The translations under genes were made by a program, and so were the position numbers. Below are positions 8,664 to 16,824 of a DNA stretch of 64,000 nucleotides, piece by piece. Within the stretch, counting starts at the first letter, position 1; each line of letters begins with the position of its first letter. The DNA is from Methanospirillum stamsii (GTDB taxonomy: Archaea > Halobacteriota > Methanomicrobia > Methanomicrobiales > Methanospirillaceae). Below the pieces are notes generated by a model that saw only the letters and a list, made by a program, of their open reading frames with translations, was not told where the DNA came from and searched no databases. Where the stretch lies: the NCBI RefSeq assembly GCF_003173335.1, contig NZ_QGMZ01000006.1, positions 62,001 through 126,000 on the forward strand, in the 5' to 3' direction.

Positions 8664-9287
8664 TTACTGGACTCTCTCACCGGTGAAATCAAGAGTTCCG
8701 GTAACGCCTGCTGCCGAGATTACTTTTGTTCCTTCGAATTCGTTTCCATTATATTGAGCGTTTACGGTCATGGAAATTGGATACGTTTGTCCGGCATATT
8801 TTACCGATGCATCGTTTGAGGACAGGGTTAGGCCCCCGTTATCATTGACCTGACCGGAGACGGTGCCTTTTACTTTTATTGTCCAACCCTGCTCTATGAA
8901 TTTGTAGGCTACTTTTCCGGATACTGAATTATCTGGTGCTACAGTATAATCGATATCTGCACCTCCTTCAAAGAGAGACCCATCAACACCGGTAGTCTTT
9001 TTCATGGTCTTGTCCTGATAGGCTCCTGCAATCTGGACCGGAGAGAATGACTGTCCCCCGGTCAACGCGGAAGTCTCATGTTCACTGACGAGGTTTACAT
9101 GGAGATTCCCATCCGAACCAACGGTGCCGATACCTTGTGGAATTTCAATCGGGAGTGTGGTTGGAAGTCCGGTGTTTGCATTTCCTACAGGGGTGCCGAA
9201 TGGAGTTCCGGCTGATACAGGCAATATAGCCAGTGTCAGCAGCAACAATCCAAACAGGAAAGCACCGATGTTGATGATTTTGGTCAT
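8664..9287 (-). CDS. Secreted beta-rich protein, paralogue B
   Basis: The 207-residue product begins MTKIINIGAFLFGLLLL with a signal peptide ending at VSA-GTPF. It is nearly collinear with the protein encoded at 2478-3104: blocks such as LPIEIPQG, VNLVSEHETS, TMKKTTGVDGSLFEGGAD and YAGQTYPISMTVNAQYNG are shared, with differences mainly near the propeptide and one-residue gaps. Start choice rests on the CAGGAGGATAATC ribosome binding site directly before the ATG at 9285-9287. The promoter, leader hairpin and ribosome binding site are conserved with the paralogue, while the 3' flank differs after the first bases. An envelope function is plausible but not shown by the sequence. Confidence 0.8.
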   Translation of the reverse strand: MTKIINIGAFLFGLLLLTLAILPVSAGTPFGTPVGNANTGLPTTLPIEIPQGIGTVGSDGNLHVNLVSEHETSALTGGQSFSPVQIAGAYQDKTMKKTTGVDGSLFEGGADIDYTVAPDNSVSGKVAYKFIEQGWTIKVKGTVSGQVNDNGGLTLSSNDASVKYAGQTYPISMTVNAQYNGNEFEGTKVISAAGVTGTLDFTGERVQ

Positions 9288-9314
9288 GATTATCCTCCTG
9301 GGGTTTCGGAGGGA

Positions 9315-9333
9315 CATGAGTATTAGACTCATG
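9315..9333 (-). promoter_or_regulatory. 5' leader hairpin of paralogue B
   Basis: A 7-bp stem (CATGAGT / ACTCATG) with loop ATTAG lies in the presumed 5' leader, matching the stem at 3130-3150 but with a different loop sequence. The flanking sequence GTAGAGAGCATGAGTCT is also identical between the two leaders. Confidence 0.6.
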
Positions 9334-9624
9334 CTCTCTACTTCCCAATTGCCAAAATACGGATATATAGTGAACCAACGCGGTGCAAATAGTCCGGTTA
9401 AAAATTTTTACTTATAAAGGGATCAGAGAATTCGGACCTTATGCAGTGCATAAGTAACCTTTAAATATATCTTTATTATCTGCCCATTGTCCGAAAAAAA
9501 TAATTGAGAATTTGACGGTTATTGTTCTAAATCACGAAAAATTTTTAGAGACATTCTTACACCAGCATGGTGTTATCACTGACGAAATTTCTTATAGTAA
9601 AGACCCGCATAATCACAATAATAG
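9334..9624. other. Intergenic region with two divergent promoters
   Basis: On the minus strand CACTATATATCC (about 9360-9371) is the likely TATA box of paralogue B. On the plus strand CTTTAAATATATC (about 9461-9473) is a possible TATA box for the binding-protein/sensor pair. No gene or repeat was seen here otherwise. Confidence 0.4.
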
Positions 9625-10881
9625 ATGATTGATTCAGTGCAGGGGTATCAAAAGGTAATTGTAGAACTCTGTATTTCTCTCGTAATTATCACCTGCATTA
9701 CCTTTTTTTCCGGATGTGTGGACCGGACTGATAATTCAGATGAACAGAATATTACCATCGGAATTATCCTGCCCCTGAGCGGAGATCTCTCAGACTTCGG
9801 ACAGAACTGTTTAAATGCAACACTCCTTGCAGTTGAAGAAATAAATCAAAAAGGAGGAATTGCATCTAAAGGGGGGAAAAAATTAGAGATCATAATAGCT
9901 GATTCAAAAGGAGTCCCGGATATCGGAGCCAATGAAACAAAACGATTAATAACCGAGGAGAAGGCTCTGGCATTAATCGGTGCATATCAGAGTAGTGTTA
10001 CAATCGCAGCAACACAGGTGGCCGAGACATATAATGTACCGTTCATTGTCAACGTCGGATTATCTGATGTAATTATTGACAGGGGATTTCAGTCCACATT
10101 TCGCATTTGTCCGGAGATTGAGATATACTCATCCTCAAAAGTTCAATTCCTTGATTATCTCAGACAATTATCAATAAAACCAATAAACCGGGTGGCCCTG
10201 TTATATGAAAATACGGCATATGGAACAGCATCTGCCTTTTCTGAACGGGATTTATTAAAAAAGGCCGGATATGAGGTAGTGAGTGATGTCAGTTATGCAG
10301 CAGACAAAGTGACATCACTTCATGATGAAGTGAATGGTACGCTTCAGGCAGAACCTGATGCAATTTTTATTACCACATATTTAAAAGATGCTGTTCTTAT
10401 TCAGAGAGAACTCAGTAATGCCGGATTTTCCGGCCCAGTCATTGATACAGCCGGGGGAACAATCTCGGAGGGCTTTATCCATGAACTTGGAGGAGCAGCC
10501 AACGGGGTTTTTTCAGTATCAGAATTTTCAAAACATACATCCTATGGCGTTGTATTAAATGAACGGTACCGCACACAATTCGGAACCGATATAACAGGAG
10601 ATGGAGCATATACCTATCAGGCAGTTATTGTTCTAAAAGACGCTCTTGAACGGGCAGAATCATTGGATACTGAGAGTATTAAAAAAGCAATCAACCAGAC
10701 AAATATCATTAGCAGGGAGATGATTTTTCTTCCTGATGATGTTATTGCCTTTGATTCAGATGGGCAGAACAGTTACGAAAAACTCAGCATGATGCAGATA
10801 CAAAATGGCACATGGATTACCGTCTGGCCTGCCCGGTATGCCGGAGGGGAAGTAATTCTCCCCAAGCTCATCCAGAACTAG
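9625..10881 (+). CDS. Solute-binding lipoprotein, LivK-like (Peripla_BP_6)
   Basis: The 418-residue protein has a hydrophobic leader ending in the lipobox FSGC (cysteine about residue 31), then the branched-chain amino-acid receptor fold: ITIGIILPLSGDLSDFGQN, the segment LALIGAYQSSVTIAATQVAE and the hinge-side segment VALLYENTAYGTASA. It should sit on the outer membrane face and bind a small ligand such as an amino acid, amide or related compound. No transporter permease or ATPase gene is nearby. Instead the stop codon is followed after one base by the start of a membrane sensor, so it probably presents its ligand to that sensor. The start lacks a clear ribosome binding site. Confidence 0.8.
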   Translation: MIDSVQGYQKVIVELCISLVIITCITFFSGCVDRTDNSDEQNITIGIILPLSGDLSDFGQNCLNATLLAVEEINQKGGIASKGGKKLEIIIADSKGVPDIGANETKRLITEEKALALIGAYQSSVTIAATQVAETYNVPFIVNVGLSDVIIDRGFQSTFRICPEIEIYSSSKVQFLDYLRQLSIKPINRVALLYENTAYGTASAFSERDLLKKAGYEVVSDVSYAADKVTSLHDEVNGTLQAEPDAIFITTYLKDAVLIQRELSNAGFSGPVIDTAGGTISEGFIHELGGAANGVFSVSEFSKHTSYGVVLNERYRTQFGTDITGDGAYTYQAVIVLKDALERAESLDTESIKKAINQTNIISREMIFLPDDVIAFDSDGQNSYEKLSMMQIQNGTWITVWPARYAGGEVILPKLIQN

Positions 10882-10882
10882 T

Positions 10883-13567
10883 ATGATAAGAAAACCTGAT
10901 AGTCCGGTTCCTGTAAAGAAAAGTATTGCAACAAGATTGATATTTGCAGTTACATTTCTTGTCCTTATTTTCATATTGGTGGTTGGCATCAGCCTTATCT
11001 GGATTGCTCATGAACAACAATATCAAAATGTTTATAAATACCAGGACAAGGTATCAGAAGAGATTGGATTTATAATATCCCAATATATTTCTGATACATC
11101 TGATCAACTTACCGTTTTTGTCACCAGTTCCAGATTATCACAGATGTCTGTCCGGGAGCAAAAAGACGCAATAATTGATTTTTTAAACATCAGAAAAGGA
11201 ATTTTCAGCGAATGCACCATACTAGCCCCTGATGGAGAAGAACTGCTCAAAGTTTCCAGATATTATACCTATCTTCCGGATGAATTGCAGAACAGATCCC
11301 AGGACAATTTGTTTACCCGGGCGTTACAGGGAGAGACCAGTACAAGTCCGATATACCTATCTCAAAATACCGGATTATTATCGATCGACCTCGTCATTCC
11401 AATCAAAGATACGAAAGGAAATGTCTCCCAGATTCTCATTGGAACAGCCAGTATCATTCACCTCTGGTTTGAGATAAATGCCATTGATATGGGTGAGACC
11501 GGATATTTCTATATTGTTGACAGGAATGGAACGATTATTGCTGACCAGGAGATATCACAGGTCTTAAACCGGTACGGGACAAATCCTGGTGCCATTCCCC
11601 CGGTTTTACTTTTTGCTTCAGGAGAAGAGGATGGATTATCTGAATCAGTGTATACCGGATCTCATGGCGAAGAGGTCATTGGGGCATTCTCTCCCATAAA
11701 AGGGACTGACTGGGCAGTTATTTCCGAAATTTCAACGAGAGAGGCTTTTTTAAGGACACATCAGATGATGGTCCTGACCGTCCTGTCCCTTCTCATCGGG
11801 TCAATCGCTGCAATAATCCTGGGATATCTTCTTTCCCGTCACCTTATCACACCGATAATATCTCTTACAGATAATGCCACAAAGATTGGGAAAGGGGATC
11901 TTCATAGCACGATTGTCGGAACTGACCGGGTGGATGAGGTCGGGGTGCTTGCCCGGAGTATGAATCAGATGCAGGATGATCTAAACCGGCTCTATGACAA
12001 CCTGGAGAAGAAGATTTCAGAACTCTCAGAAATAAAAGAAGAACTGCAGATATCCGAGGAGCAGTATCGGACTATTTTTGAACATTCTGAAAATCCCCTC
12101 TTCATTTTAACAAGTGATAATATCATCACTCATGTAAACAAAAAATTTGAGACATTATGGGGGTATTCAAGGGAAGAGATTATCGGAAAAAAGCAATGGA
12201 CAGAATTTGTTGCCAATCCTGATGATCTAGATATCATGACATCGTATTATGTCCGGCGTTTTGCAGGAGATACAGATGTTCCGGGGATATATGAATTTCA
12301 ATTCCTTGACCGCAATCAAAACATTCATGATATTATTGCCAGTATCACATTAATGCCCGGAAAAAAACAAATGTTTGCCACATTTGTTGATTACACTGAA
12401 AAGAAAGAGTTTGAACGAGAGATTTTAAACAAAAATCTTGAATTGGAGGAAGCGAATAGTAAACTTGCCCAAAATGAGGAAGTATTACGGAGTAATTATA
12501 AAAAACTGGCAGATATTGAGAAGGAACTCATCGAGAGTGAGCAGAAGTACCGGAGCATTGTTGAAGACCAGACATATCTCATCATCCGGTTTAAATCTGA
12601 TAATACGATAATATTTGTCAATAATGCATTTTGTAATTTCTTTAATCTTAAAAGGGAAGATATTCTTCATTCATCGTTTGAGATTCCGGCCCTGCATGAC
12701 TATCTGCATGGAATGAAGGGTTGTATGGAATCATTAAGACAGGGAGAACCGGTATGCTCAGTTGAGCACAGGGTAACCGTGTCCGAAGGTAAGGAGAAAT
12801 GGATCCATCAGAGGATACACGGATTTTTCAACGAAGATGGTTCTTTAAGAGAAATCCAGTCTGTATTGAGTGACGTTACAAACCGGAAGAATGCTGAACT
12901 GGCCCTTGAAAAAGCACGGAAAAAACTTGCACTCTTAAATTCCATCACTTTCATGGATATCAGGAATAATATTTTTACCCTTGCCGGTTATCTGCAGGTT
13001 CAGGATGAGTTATTTGATGATGAATCATTCAGGGATTTGACAAAAAAAGAGTATCATATTATCCAAAAGATTTCACAATCGCTGGATTTTGCAAAAGATT
13101 ACCAGGATATGGGAATTAATCCGGCCAGTTGGCAGAATGTTCGTCAGGCTTATCTTTTTGCAATTTCCCATCTGGATCTGACCCATCTTGAAAGAAAAGA
13201 AGATTTAGAGGGGCTCAATATCTTTGCAGATCCCCTGCTTGAGAAGGTGTTCTATAACCTTGCATTAAATATCGTAATGCATGGTAAAGATAAGACGTCG
13301 TATCTTCGGGTATATTATGAGAAGAGAGACAGCGATATCATTTTATTCTTCGAGGATGACGGTCCGGGTATACCAGAATCCATAAAAGAGAGTATCTTCT
13401 CACGGAGAAGTGAAAAGAAAAAGGGAATGGGTCTTTATTTTGTCCGTGAAGTTCTGGGGATTACCGGTATATCTATTTACGAGACCGGTATCGAGGGAGA
13501 AGGAGCCAGGTTTGAGATTTTCATTCCCAAAGGAAGATACCGGATTGATAAAAGTAAAAATTCATAG
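10883..13567 (+). CDS. dCache-HAMP-PAS-PAS sensor with His-less kinase core
   Basis: The 894-residue protein has a first membrane helix at ~20-42, an extracellular double-Cache region (~45-290), a second helix (~293-318), a HAMP domain (~320-372), a coiled linker, two PAS domains (~395-515 and ~550-665), and a kinase-like core. The ATP-binding domain keeps an N box (NLALNIVMHG) and a G1 box (DDGPGIP) plus a GMGLYFV G2 segment. In the dimerisation helix, where archaeal kinases read TRHDI, this protein reads TFMDIRNN: Met691 occupies the phospho-acceptor position. It therefore probably cannot autophosphorylate in the usual way and may signal by conformation or as a heterodimer partner. It is coupled to the upstream ligand-binding lipoprotein. 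The same C-terminal type occurs at 54643-55530. Confidence 0.85.
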   Translation: MIRKPDSPVPVKKSIATRLIFAVTFLVLIFILVVGISLIWIAHEQQYQNVYKYQDKVSEEIGFIISQYISDTSDQLTVFVTSSRLSQMSVREQKDAIIDFLNIRKGIFSECTILAPDGEELLKVSRYYTYLPDELQNRSQDNLFTRALQGETSTSPIYLSQNTGLLSIDLVIPIKDTKGNVSQILIGTASIIHLWFEINAIDMGETGYFYIVDRNGTIIADQEISQVLNRYGTNPGAIPPVLLFASGEEDGLSESVYTGSHGEEVIGAFSPIKGTDWAVISEISTREAFLRTHQMMVLTVLSLLIGSIAAIILGYLLSRHLITPIISLTDNATKIGKGDLHSTIVGTDRVDEVGVLARSMNQMQDDLNRLYDNLEKKISELSEIKEELQISEEQYRTIFEHSENPLFILTSDNIITHVNKKFETLWGYSREEIIGKKQWTEFVANPDDLDIMTSYYVRRFAGDTDVPGIYEFQFLDRNQNIHDIIASITLMPGKKQMFATFVDYTEKKEFEREILNKNLELEEANSKLAQNEEVLRSNYKKLADIEKELIESEQKYRSIVEDQTYLIIRFKSDNTIIFVNNAFCNFFNLKREDILHSSFEIPALHDYLHGMKGCMESLRQGEPVCSVEHRVTVSEGKEKWIHQRIHGFFNEDGSLREIQSVLSDVTNRKNAELALEKARKKLALLNSITFMDIRNNIFTLAGYLQVQDELFDDESFRDLTKKEYHIIQKISQSLDFAKDYQDMGINPASWQNVRQAYLFAISHLDLTHLERKEDLEGLNIFADPLLEKVFYNLALNIVMHGKDKTSYLRVYYEKRDSDIILFFEDDGPGIPESIKESIFSRRSEKKKGMGLYFVREVLGITGISIYETGIEGEGARFEIFIPKGRYRIDKSKNS

Positions 13568-13674
13568 ATAGCCAGGGTCTCCGGAAAGAGTCACGTAAAG
13601 AGGAAACGAAGTTCTTCAGACCGATTACTATTGTGTAAACGCAATTATTACATATAAGGAAGAAAAAAAATAGT

Positions 13675-13694
13675 CATTTACTCTTCAAAATAAT
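13675..13694. repeat. 20-bp direct repeat, left copy
   Basis: The sequence catttactcttcaaaataat is repeated without mismatch at 15345-15364. This copy covers the last codons of the PIN gene. Confidence 0.75.
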
Positions 13695-14161
13695 GTCTTT
13701 TCAATATCTGATATTTCTGATAAACGTATCAAAATAGAGAGAACACCTTTCTTCAATGCATGATGATGCATACCCTCATCATCGGTAAATAGTGGAATTT
13801 TCTCCCGGTATGCAAGTGCAATGAAATATGAGTCAAAGCCTGAACAACTTTGAGATTCAGCAATCTTCCACGATTCATGGAAGATTTCTTCTTCAGAGAC
13901 GAGTGTACTAGTTGAATAGAGGCGGGATGTTATCTTCTGGCTGGTTTGTTTGTCAGTAAACCGACGGGAAACTGCAGCAACTTCAACTATACTCACTTTT
14001 GGCAATATGACTTCAATAAATCGTTCTTCAATGATTTTAAAGAGGTACATGCATTTTTTGTGAGTAAGAATCTCACGATTATAAATTTCTAAAGGGAGAG
14101 AAGTTTTTGGTGGGAAAAAACCTTTAATTATTACTGAAGAATCTAGAACGCACTTATTCAT
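13685..14161 (-). CDS. PIN-domain ribonuclease toxin (VapC-like)
   Basis: The 158-residue protein begins MNKCVLDSSVIIKGF, with the first PIN-domain aspartate at residue 7, and has later acidic residues in SIVEVAAVSRR, GFDSYFIALAY and LFTDDEGM that match the metal-binding pocket of PIN nucleases. The expected function is a metal-dependent RNase toxin held in check by the product of the overlapping upstream gene. The start at 14161 overlaps the antitoxin stop by eight bases (ATGAATAA), a typical coupling; an in-frame start 13 codons earlier would extend further into the antitoxin gene. The last codons lie inside a 20-bp direct repeat shared with the end of the Mrr gene, so the C-terminus may have been altered by recombination. 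Confidence 0.8.
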   Translation of the reverse strand: MNKCVLDSSVIIKGFFPPKTSLPLEIYNREILTHKKCMYLFKIIEERFIEVILPKVSIVEVAAVSRRFTDKQTSQKITSRLYSTSTLVSEEEIFHESWKIAESQSCSGFDSYFIALAYREKIPLFTDDEGMHHHALKKGVLSILIRLSEISDIEKTLF

Positions 14162-14348
14162 AATATTTTTTATGGCGAATTTCATCCAGAACAGAATCAA
14201 TGTTTTCAGAAACCGGGATTTCCCCTAATTCCTGGGCTAGACTGTATAAACCAGGTTCAATTCGGATTGTAATTATATCACCGTCATGAAAGGGTATCGG
14301 TTCAAGTGGCTGAATCTGCTTCCCAATGACTTTTGCTCGAATTATCAT
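14154..14348 (-). CDS. Antitoxin partner of the PIN toxin (AF2212/DUF104-like)
   Basis: The 64-residue protein reads MIIRAKVIGKQIQPLEPIPF and continues with HDGDIITIRIEP, which matches the short beta-strand N-terminus of the AF2212-type (DUF104) antitoxins: a Y/K-x-x-G x(2)PL E segment followed by a polar xGDxxxIxI strand. A charged helical tail (ENIDSVLDEIRHKK) would wrap the toxin. It lies directly upstream of the PIN gene with an eight-base overlap, the standard order for type II modules. The protein probably neutralises the PIN RNase and may autoregulate the pair. Confidence 0.7.
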   Translation of the reverse strand: MIIRAKVIGKQIQPLEPIPFHDGDIITIRIEPGLYSLAQELGEIPVSENIDSVLDEIRHKKYYE

Positions 14349-14926
14349 ATCTTCAGTGTCCTCATTGAGATGTAAGGTTTAAAAACTCACAAAATCTCTT
14401 TAAGTTATCTTATTAGTCATTTCTCGTAATTATGTGTATGGGAACCAGTGGTTGAATACGTAAATTTTAGGAAAAATCTGGTGTTTCAGGAGTGTCAAAA
14501 AAAATCCGATTTCTCACAATACATTATTTGCACAATTGAACATAATTATCCTTTATCTTATCAACCTTGGATATCTCCCCTGCACCCTGGAGGCCCGCTC
14601 ATCCATAACGAGCACGGTGGGCTAACACCCAGCTCATGATACAATTGTTTTTGTGTTTCAAAAAATCGTTTGAAGAAAAGCCGATTAGTCATTCGTAAGT
14701 TATTCATTCATAAACTTAGGGATATAACCAGGAATACATGGTGAAATAACTAAAAGTTGTGAAAAGGTGGATTATTATACTCATAAAAAATCGCTTATAT
14801 ACTGCGAAATGAATTGTATAGATGGGTTAAGTGGAATGATGGAAAAAAACCAGTCTCATTCTGCATTATAAAGAGAATTTCAAAATTATCCGAAATCCCC
14901 TATTCGGAATACACATAGAAGGTATA
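14349..14926. other. Gene-poor stretch inside the accessory island
   Basis: These 578 bases are A/T-rich apart from a short G/C-richer patch at 14578-14635. A 63-codon frame at 14448-14639 has no ribosome binding site and no recognisable protein and is not called. No inverted repeats, tRNA or transposon ends were seen. Confidence 0.4.
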
Positions 14927-15363
14927 ATGGAAGGCGATGGAAAAAAACTCATCCGGAACAGCACTGCTGATTTTCTAATCTTCACTCTGGAATCAGGAGA
15001 AAGGAGCAATGAAGTCAGGTATGAGGATGAGACGATATGGCTGAGCCAGAAGATGATGGCCCTCCTCTTTGATGTTGCCCAACCAACCATCAGCGAACAT
15101 CTGAATAGTATCTTTGAGAGAGGAGAACTCAACCGGGAGACAACTTATCGGAAATTCCGATTAGTTCAACGGGAGGGAAACCGAGACGTATCCCGAAAAA
15201 TCGACTACTATAACCTTGACGCGGTCATTTCAGTCGGATACCGCTCAATTCTATCCATGCAACCCAGTTTAGACGGTGGACAACCCGGATATTCAGACAT
15301 TTTACAAACGTAATTACTGCGTATCAGAAAGGAAACAATATTGCCATTTACTCTTCAAAATAA
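14927..15363 (+). pseudogene. RhuM-family protein, frameshifted and truncated
   Basis: The first 105 codons encode a typical RhuM N-terminus: ADFLIFTLESG, VRYEDETIWLSQKMMALLF, a helix-turn-helix (VAQPTISEHLNSIF), then RKIDYYNLDAVISVGYR. After Tyr105 the reading frame loses one base near 15242-15244. Restoring it gives LNSIHATQFRRWTTRIF, which is the expected continuation, up to a stop at 15361-15363. Even corrected, the gene has only about 145 of the usual ~330 residues, because it runs into the 3' end of the oppositely oriented Mrr gene. RhuM proteins are often found in islands and prophages near restriction genes. The fragment is probably non-functional. Confidence 0.75.
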
Positions 15364-15364
15364 T
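15345..15364. repeat. 20-bp direct repeat, right copy
   Basis: Identical to 13675-13694. This copy spans the stop codon and last codons of the Mrr gene and the truncated end of the RhuM fragment. Confidence 0.75.
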
Positions 15365-16257
15365 CCATGTCAATTTTCTTTACAATATATCGTGATTCTT
15401 CTGACACCCCGACATTATGATCTATCATAAGCTCTGTCAGTGTTTCCCCGTCAATGAGCACAACTTTCTGTTCAATCCGCTGGACATATTCCAATGCCTC
15501 TTTTGAGAACCGGGAGGTTGTGATAAACACCCCTTTTCGTGCACGATTACCGGCAAGACTACCAACAAATGCCTGTATTTCGGGTCTTCCAACAGTATTC
15601 TGCCATCTTTTGGCCTGAATACAAACCGTATCCAGTCCTAACTTATCCTCTTTAATAATCCCATCAATTCCATCATCACCGGATCTTCCTACCCTTTCAC
15701 CTGCTTCACTCCTTGACCCCCCATAACCCATAGCAACCAGAAGATCAACGACCAACCTCTCAAAAAATTCCGGTGAACTACTGAATACCTGGGATAACAG
15801 TTCATGAGCTAATTTATTTCGTAAATCCTGATAACTATTTTCGAGTATTTCCTGAGGGGTCAGTTCATTTTCCAAAGAATCCGGGCGTTCCTCGAATGAT
15901 GACTGATTATCAGATTTAAAGCCTTGAAACTCTAGAAATTCAGGAAATTGCTTTAAAAATTGTTGATCTATGTGACCGGGATTCTGACTGAGGACTGATA
16001 ATCCCCGTTCAGTAATCCTCACCTTTCCTCGTGACGGAGTTGTAACCAGTCCTGCTTTTTATATATGTTTTAGCCCAGCCAACACGGTTATCAAAGGTTG
16101 ACTGAACTCCACTCGGTAGTTTTTGGTTTAATTCTTCTTCAGAAAGCTGAAATGAAGATGCAATTAGTTTATAGATATCCTGATTGGAGTGTTCATTACC
16201 ATCTTTTACTGCCAACAGGACCGGAAGCATGAATGCCTGATAATCAGGAATTGCCAT
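15348..16257 (-). pseudogene. mrr: Mrr-type restriction endonuclease, split by a +1 frameshift
   Basis: The N-terminal frame (from ATG 16257) encodes the Mrr_N winged-helix domain: MAIPDYQAFMLPVLLAVKDG then LPSGVQSTFDNRVGWAKTYIK. At an A5 run (minus strand, 16056-16060) the frame shifts; removing one A gives AGLVTTPSRGKVRITERG, joining smoothly to the second frame. That frame carries the catalytic Mrr domain with FERLVVDLLVAMGYGG, GDDGIDGIIKED and CIQAKRW (the D...QxK nuclease motif). The joined protein would be 302 residues, normal for the family, which cuts methylated DNA. The lesion is a single base in a homopolymer, so a phase-variable, slippage-corrected or sequencing-error explanation remains possible. 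The stop overlaps the 20-bp repeat. Confidence 0.8.
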
Positions 16258-16277
16258 AGTCTTAAGTGATATTTTTC

Positions 16278-16364
16278 TTAAAGCTCCATAAGTGATTCGA
16301 TATTAGTCTCCATAAACAAAGCAGCCTGCTTCTTTGGCCATGGTCGGATCATCTGACCGGATTT
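16278..16364 (-). repeat. Remnant 1 of the 102-residue gene 3' end
   Basis: Directly at the stop codon of the TOPRIM-like gene, a frame encodes SGQMIRPWPKKQAALFMET and continues eight residues to a stop. This corresponds to the C-terminal peptide MIRDWPKKKAALFIREER of the intact gene at 19236-19544. DNA identity is clear over gcagcctgcttctttggcca, then decays. It is a detached copy of a gene end, not a gene. Confidence 0.7.
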
Positions 16365-16824
16365 AAGCATTATCGATTATCCATTTTCTCAATGTCATCA
16401 ATTCATTGTCTTTTTGTGCCAGAGAATGAATGAATTTCTGAAACCCGGATTTATCTTCATAATGAGGGATTGAATGAAGAGTATTAGGATCCCGTGGAAG
16501 ACCAAATTCACCAGGATCTATCTTTTGGGCTTTTGCCCACTTATAAAACCAATCTTCAAGTCTTGGTGATATCTGAATGATAAATGAACCATTTTTCATC
16601 TCCATTAAAATCAAATCACCACATCTTTCAATAATATTTGCTGAAGATAAAATACCTGGTTGATTGCTATCGGGATCTTCATCGATCATACCAATGGTTC
16701 CGGAATTATTCACAACGAAATTAATGACCTTCCCTTTATTTCCCTGATGTTTACAATTTTTTCTCCGAGCACCAAAAACCTTGTGTACAAGATGGGTATC
16801 CGGATTACATTCCGTTGCAATCAC
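16363..16824 (-). CDS. Small TOPRIM-like protein, partner of AAA ATPase
   Basis: The 153-residue product shows the spacing of a minimal TOPRIM fold: an acidic residue after the first strand (MIATECNPDTHLV, Glu5), and a DxD after a later strand (TIGMIDEDPD, Asp48 and Asp50). The rest is helical, with SPRLEDWFYKWAKAQ and a C-terminal segment QKFIHSLAQKDNELMTLRKW. I infer a metal-dependent nuclease-type role from this; I do not recognise a named family. Its start overlaps the stop of the upstream ATPase gene in an ATGA (16821-16824), so the two are translationally coupled. In OLD-type nucleases ATPase and TOPRIM are fused; here they are split, as in several defence systems. It could also be a non-catalytic partner. 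Confidence 0.6.
   Translation of the reverse strand: MIATECNPDTHLVHKVFGARRKNCKHQGNKGKVINFVVNNSGTIGMIDEDPDSNQPGILSSANIIERCGDLILMEMKNGSFIIQISPRLEDWFYKWAKAQKIDPGEFGLPRDPNTLHSIPHYEDKSGFQKFIHSLAQKDNELMTLRKWIIDNA

Noticed and set aside
14448-14639. 63-codon frame in the island gap
   Set aside because: No ribosome binding site, no similarity noticed, and composition like non-coding DNA.
13675-15364. Transposon with target-site duplication
   Set aside because: The 20-bp repeats lack inner terminal inverted repeats and no transposase lies between them, so I report a recombination junction instead.
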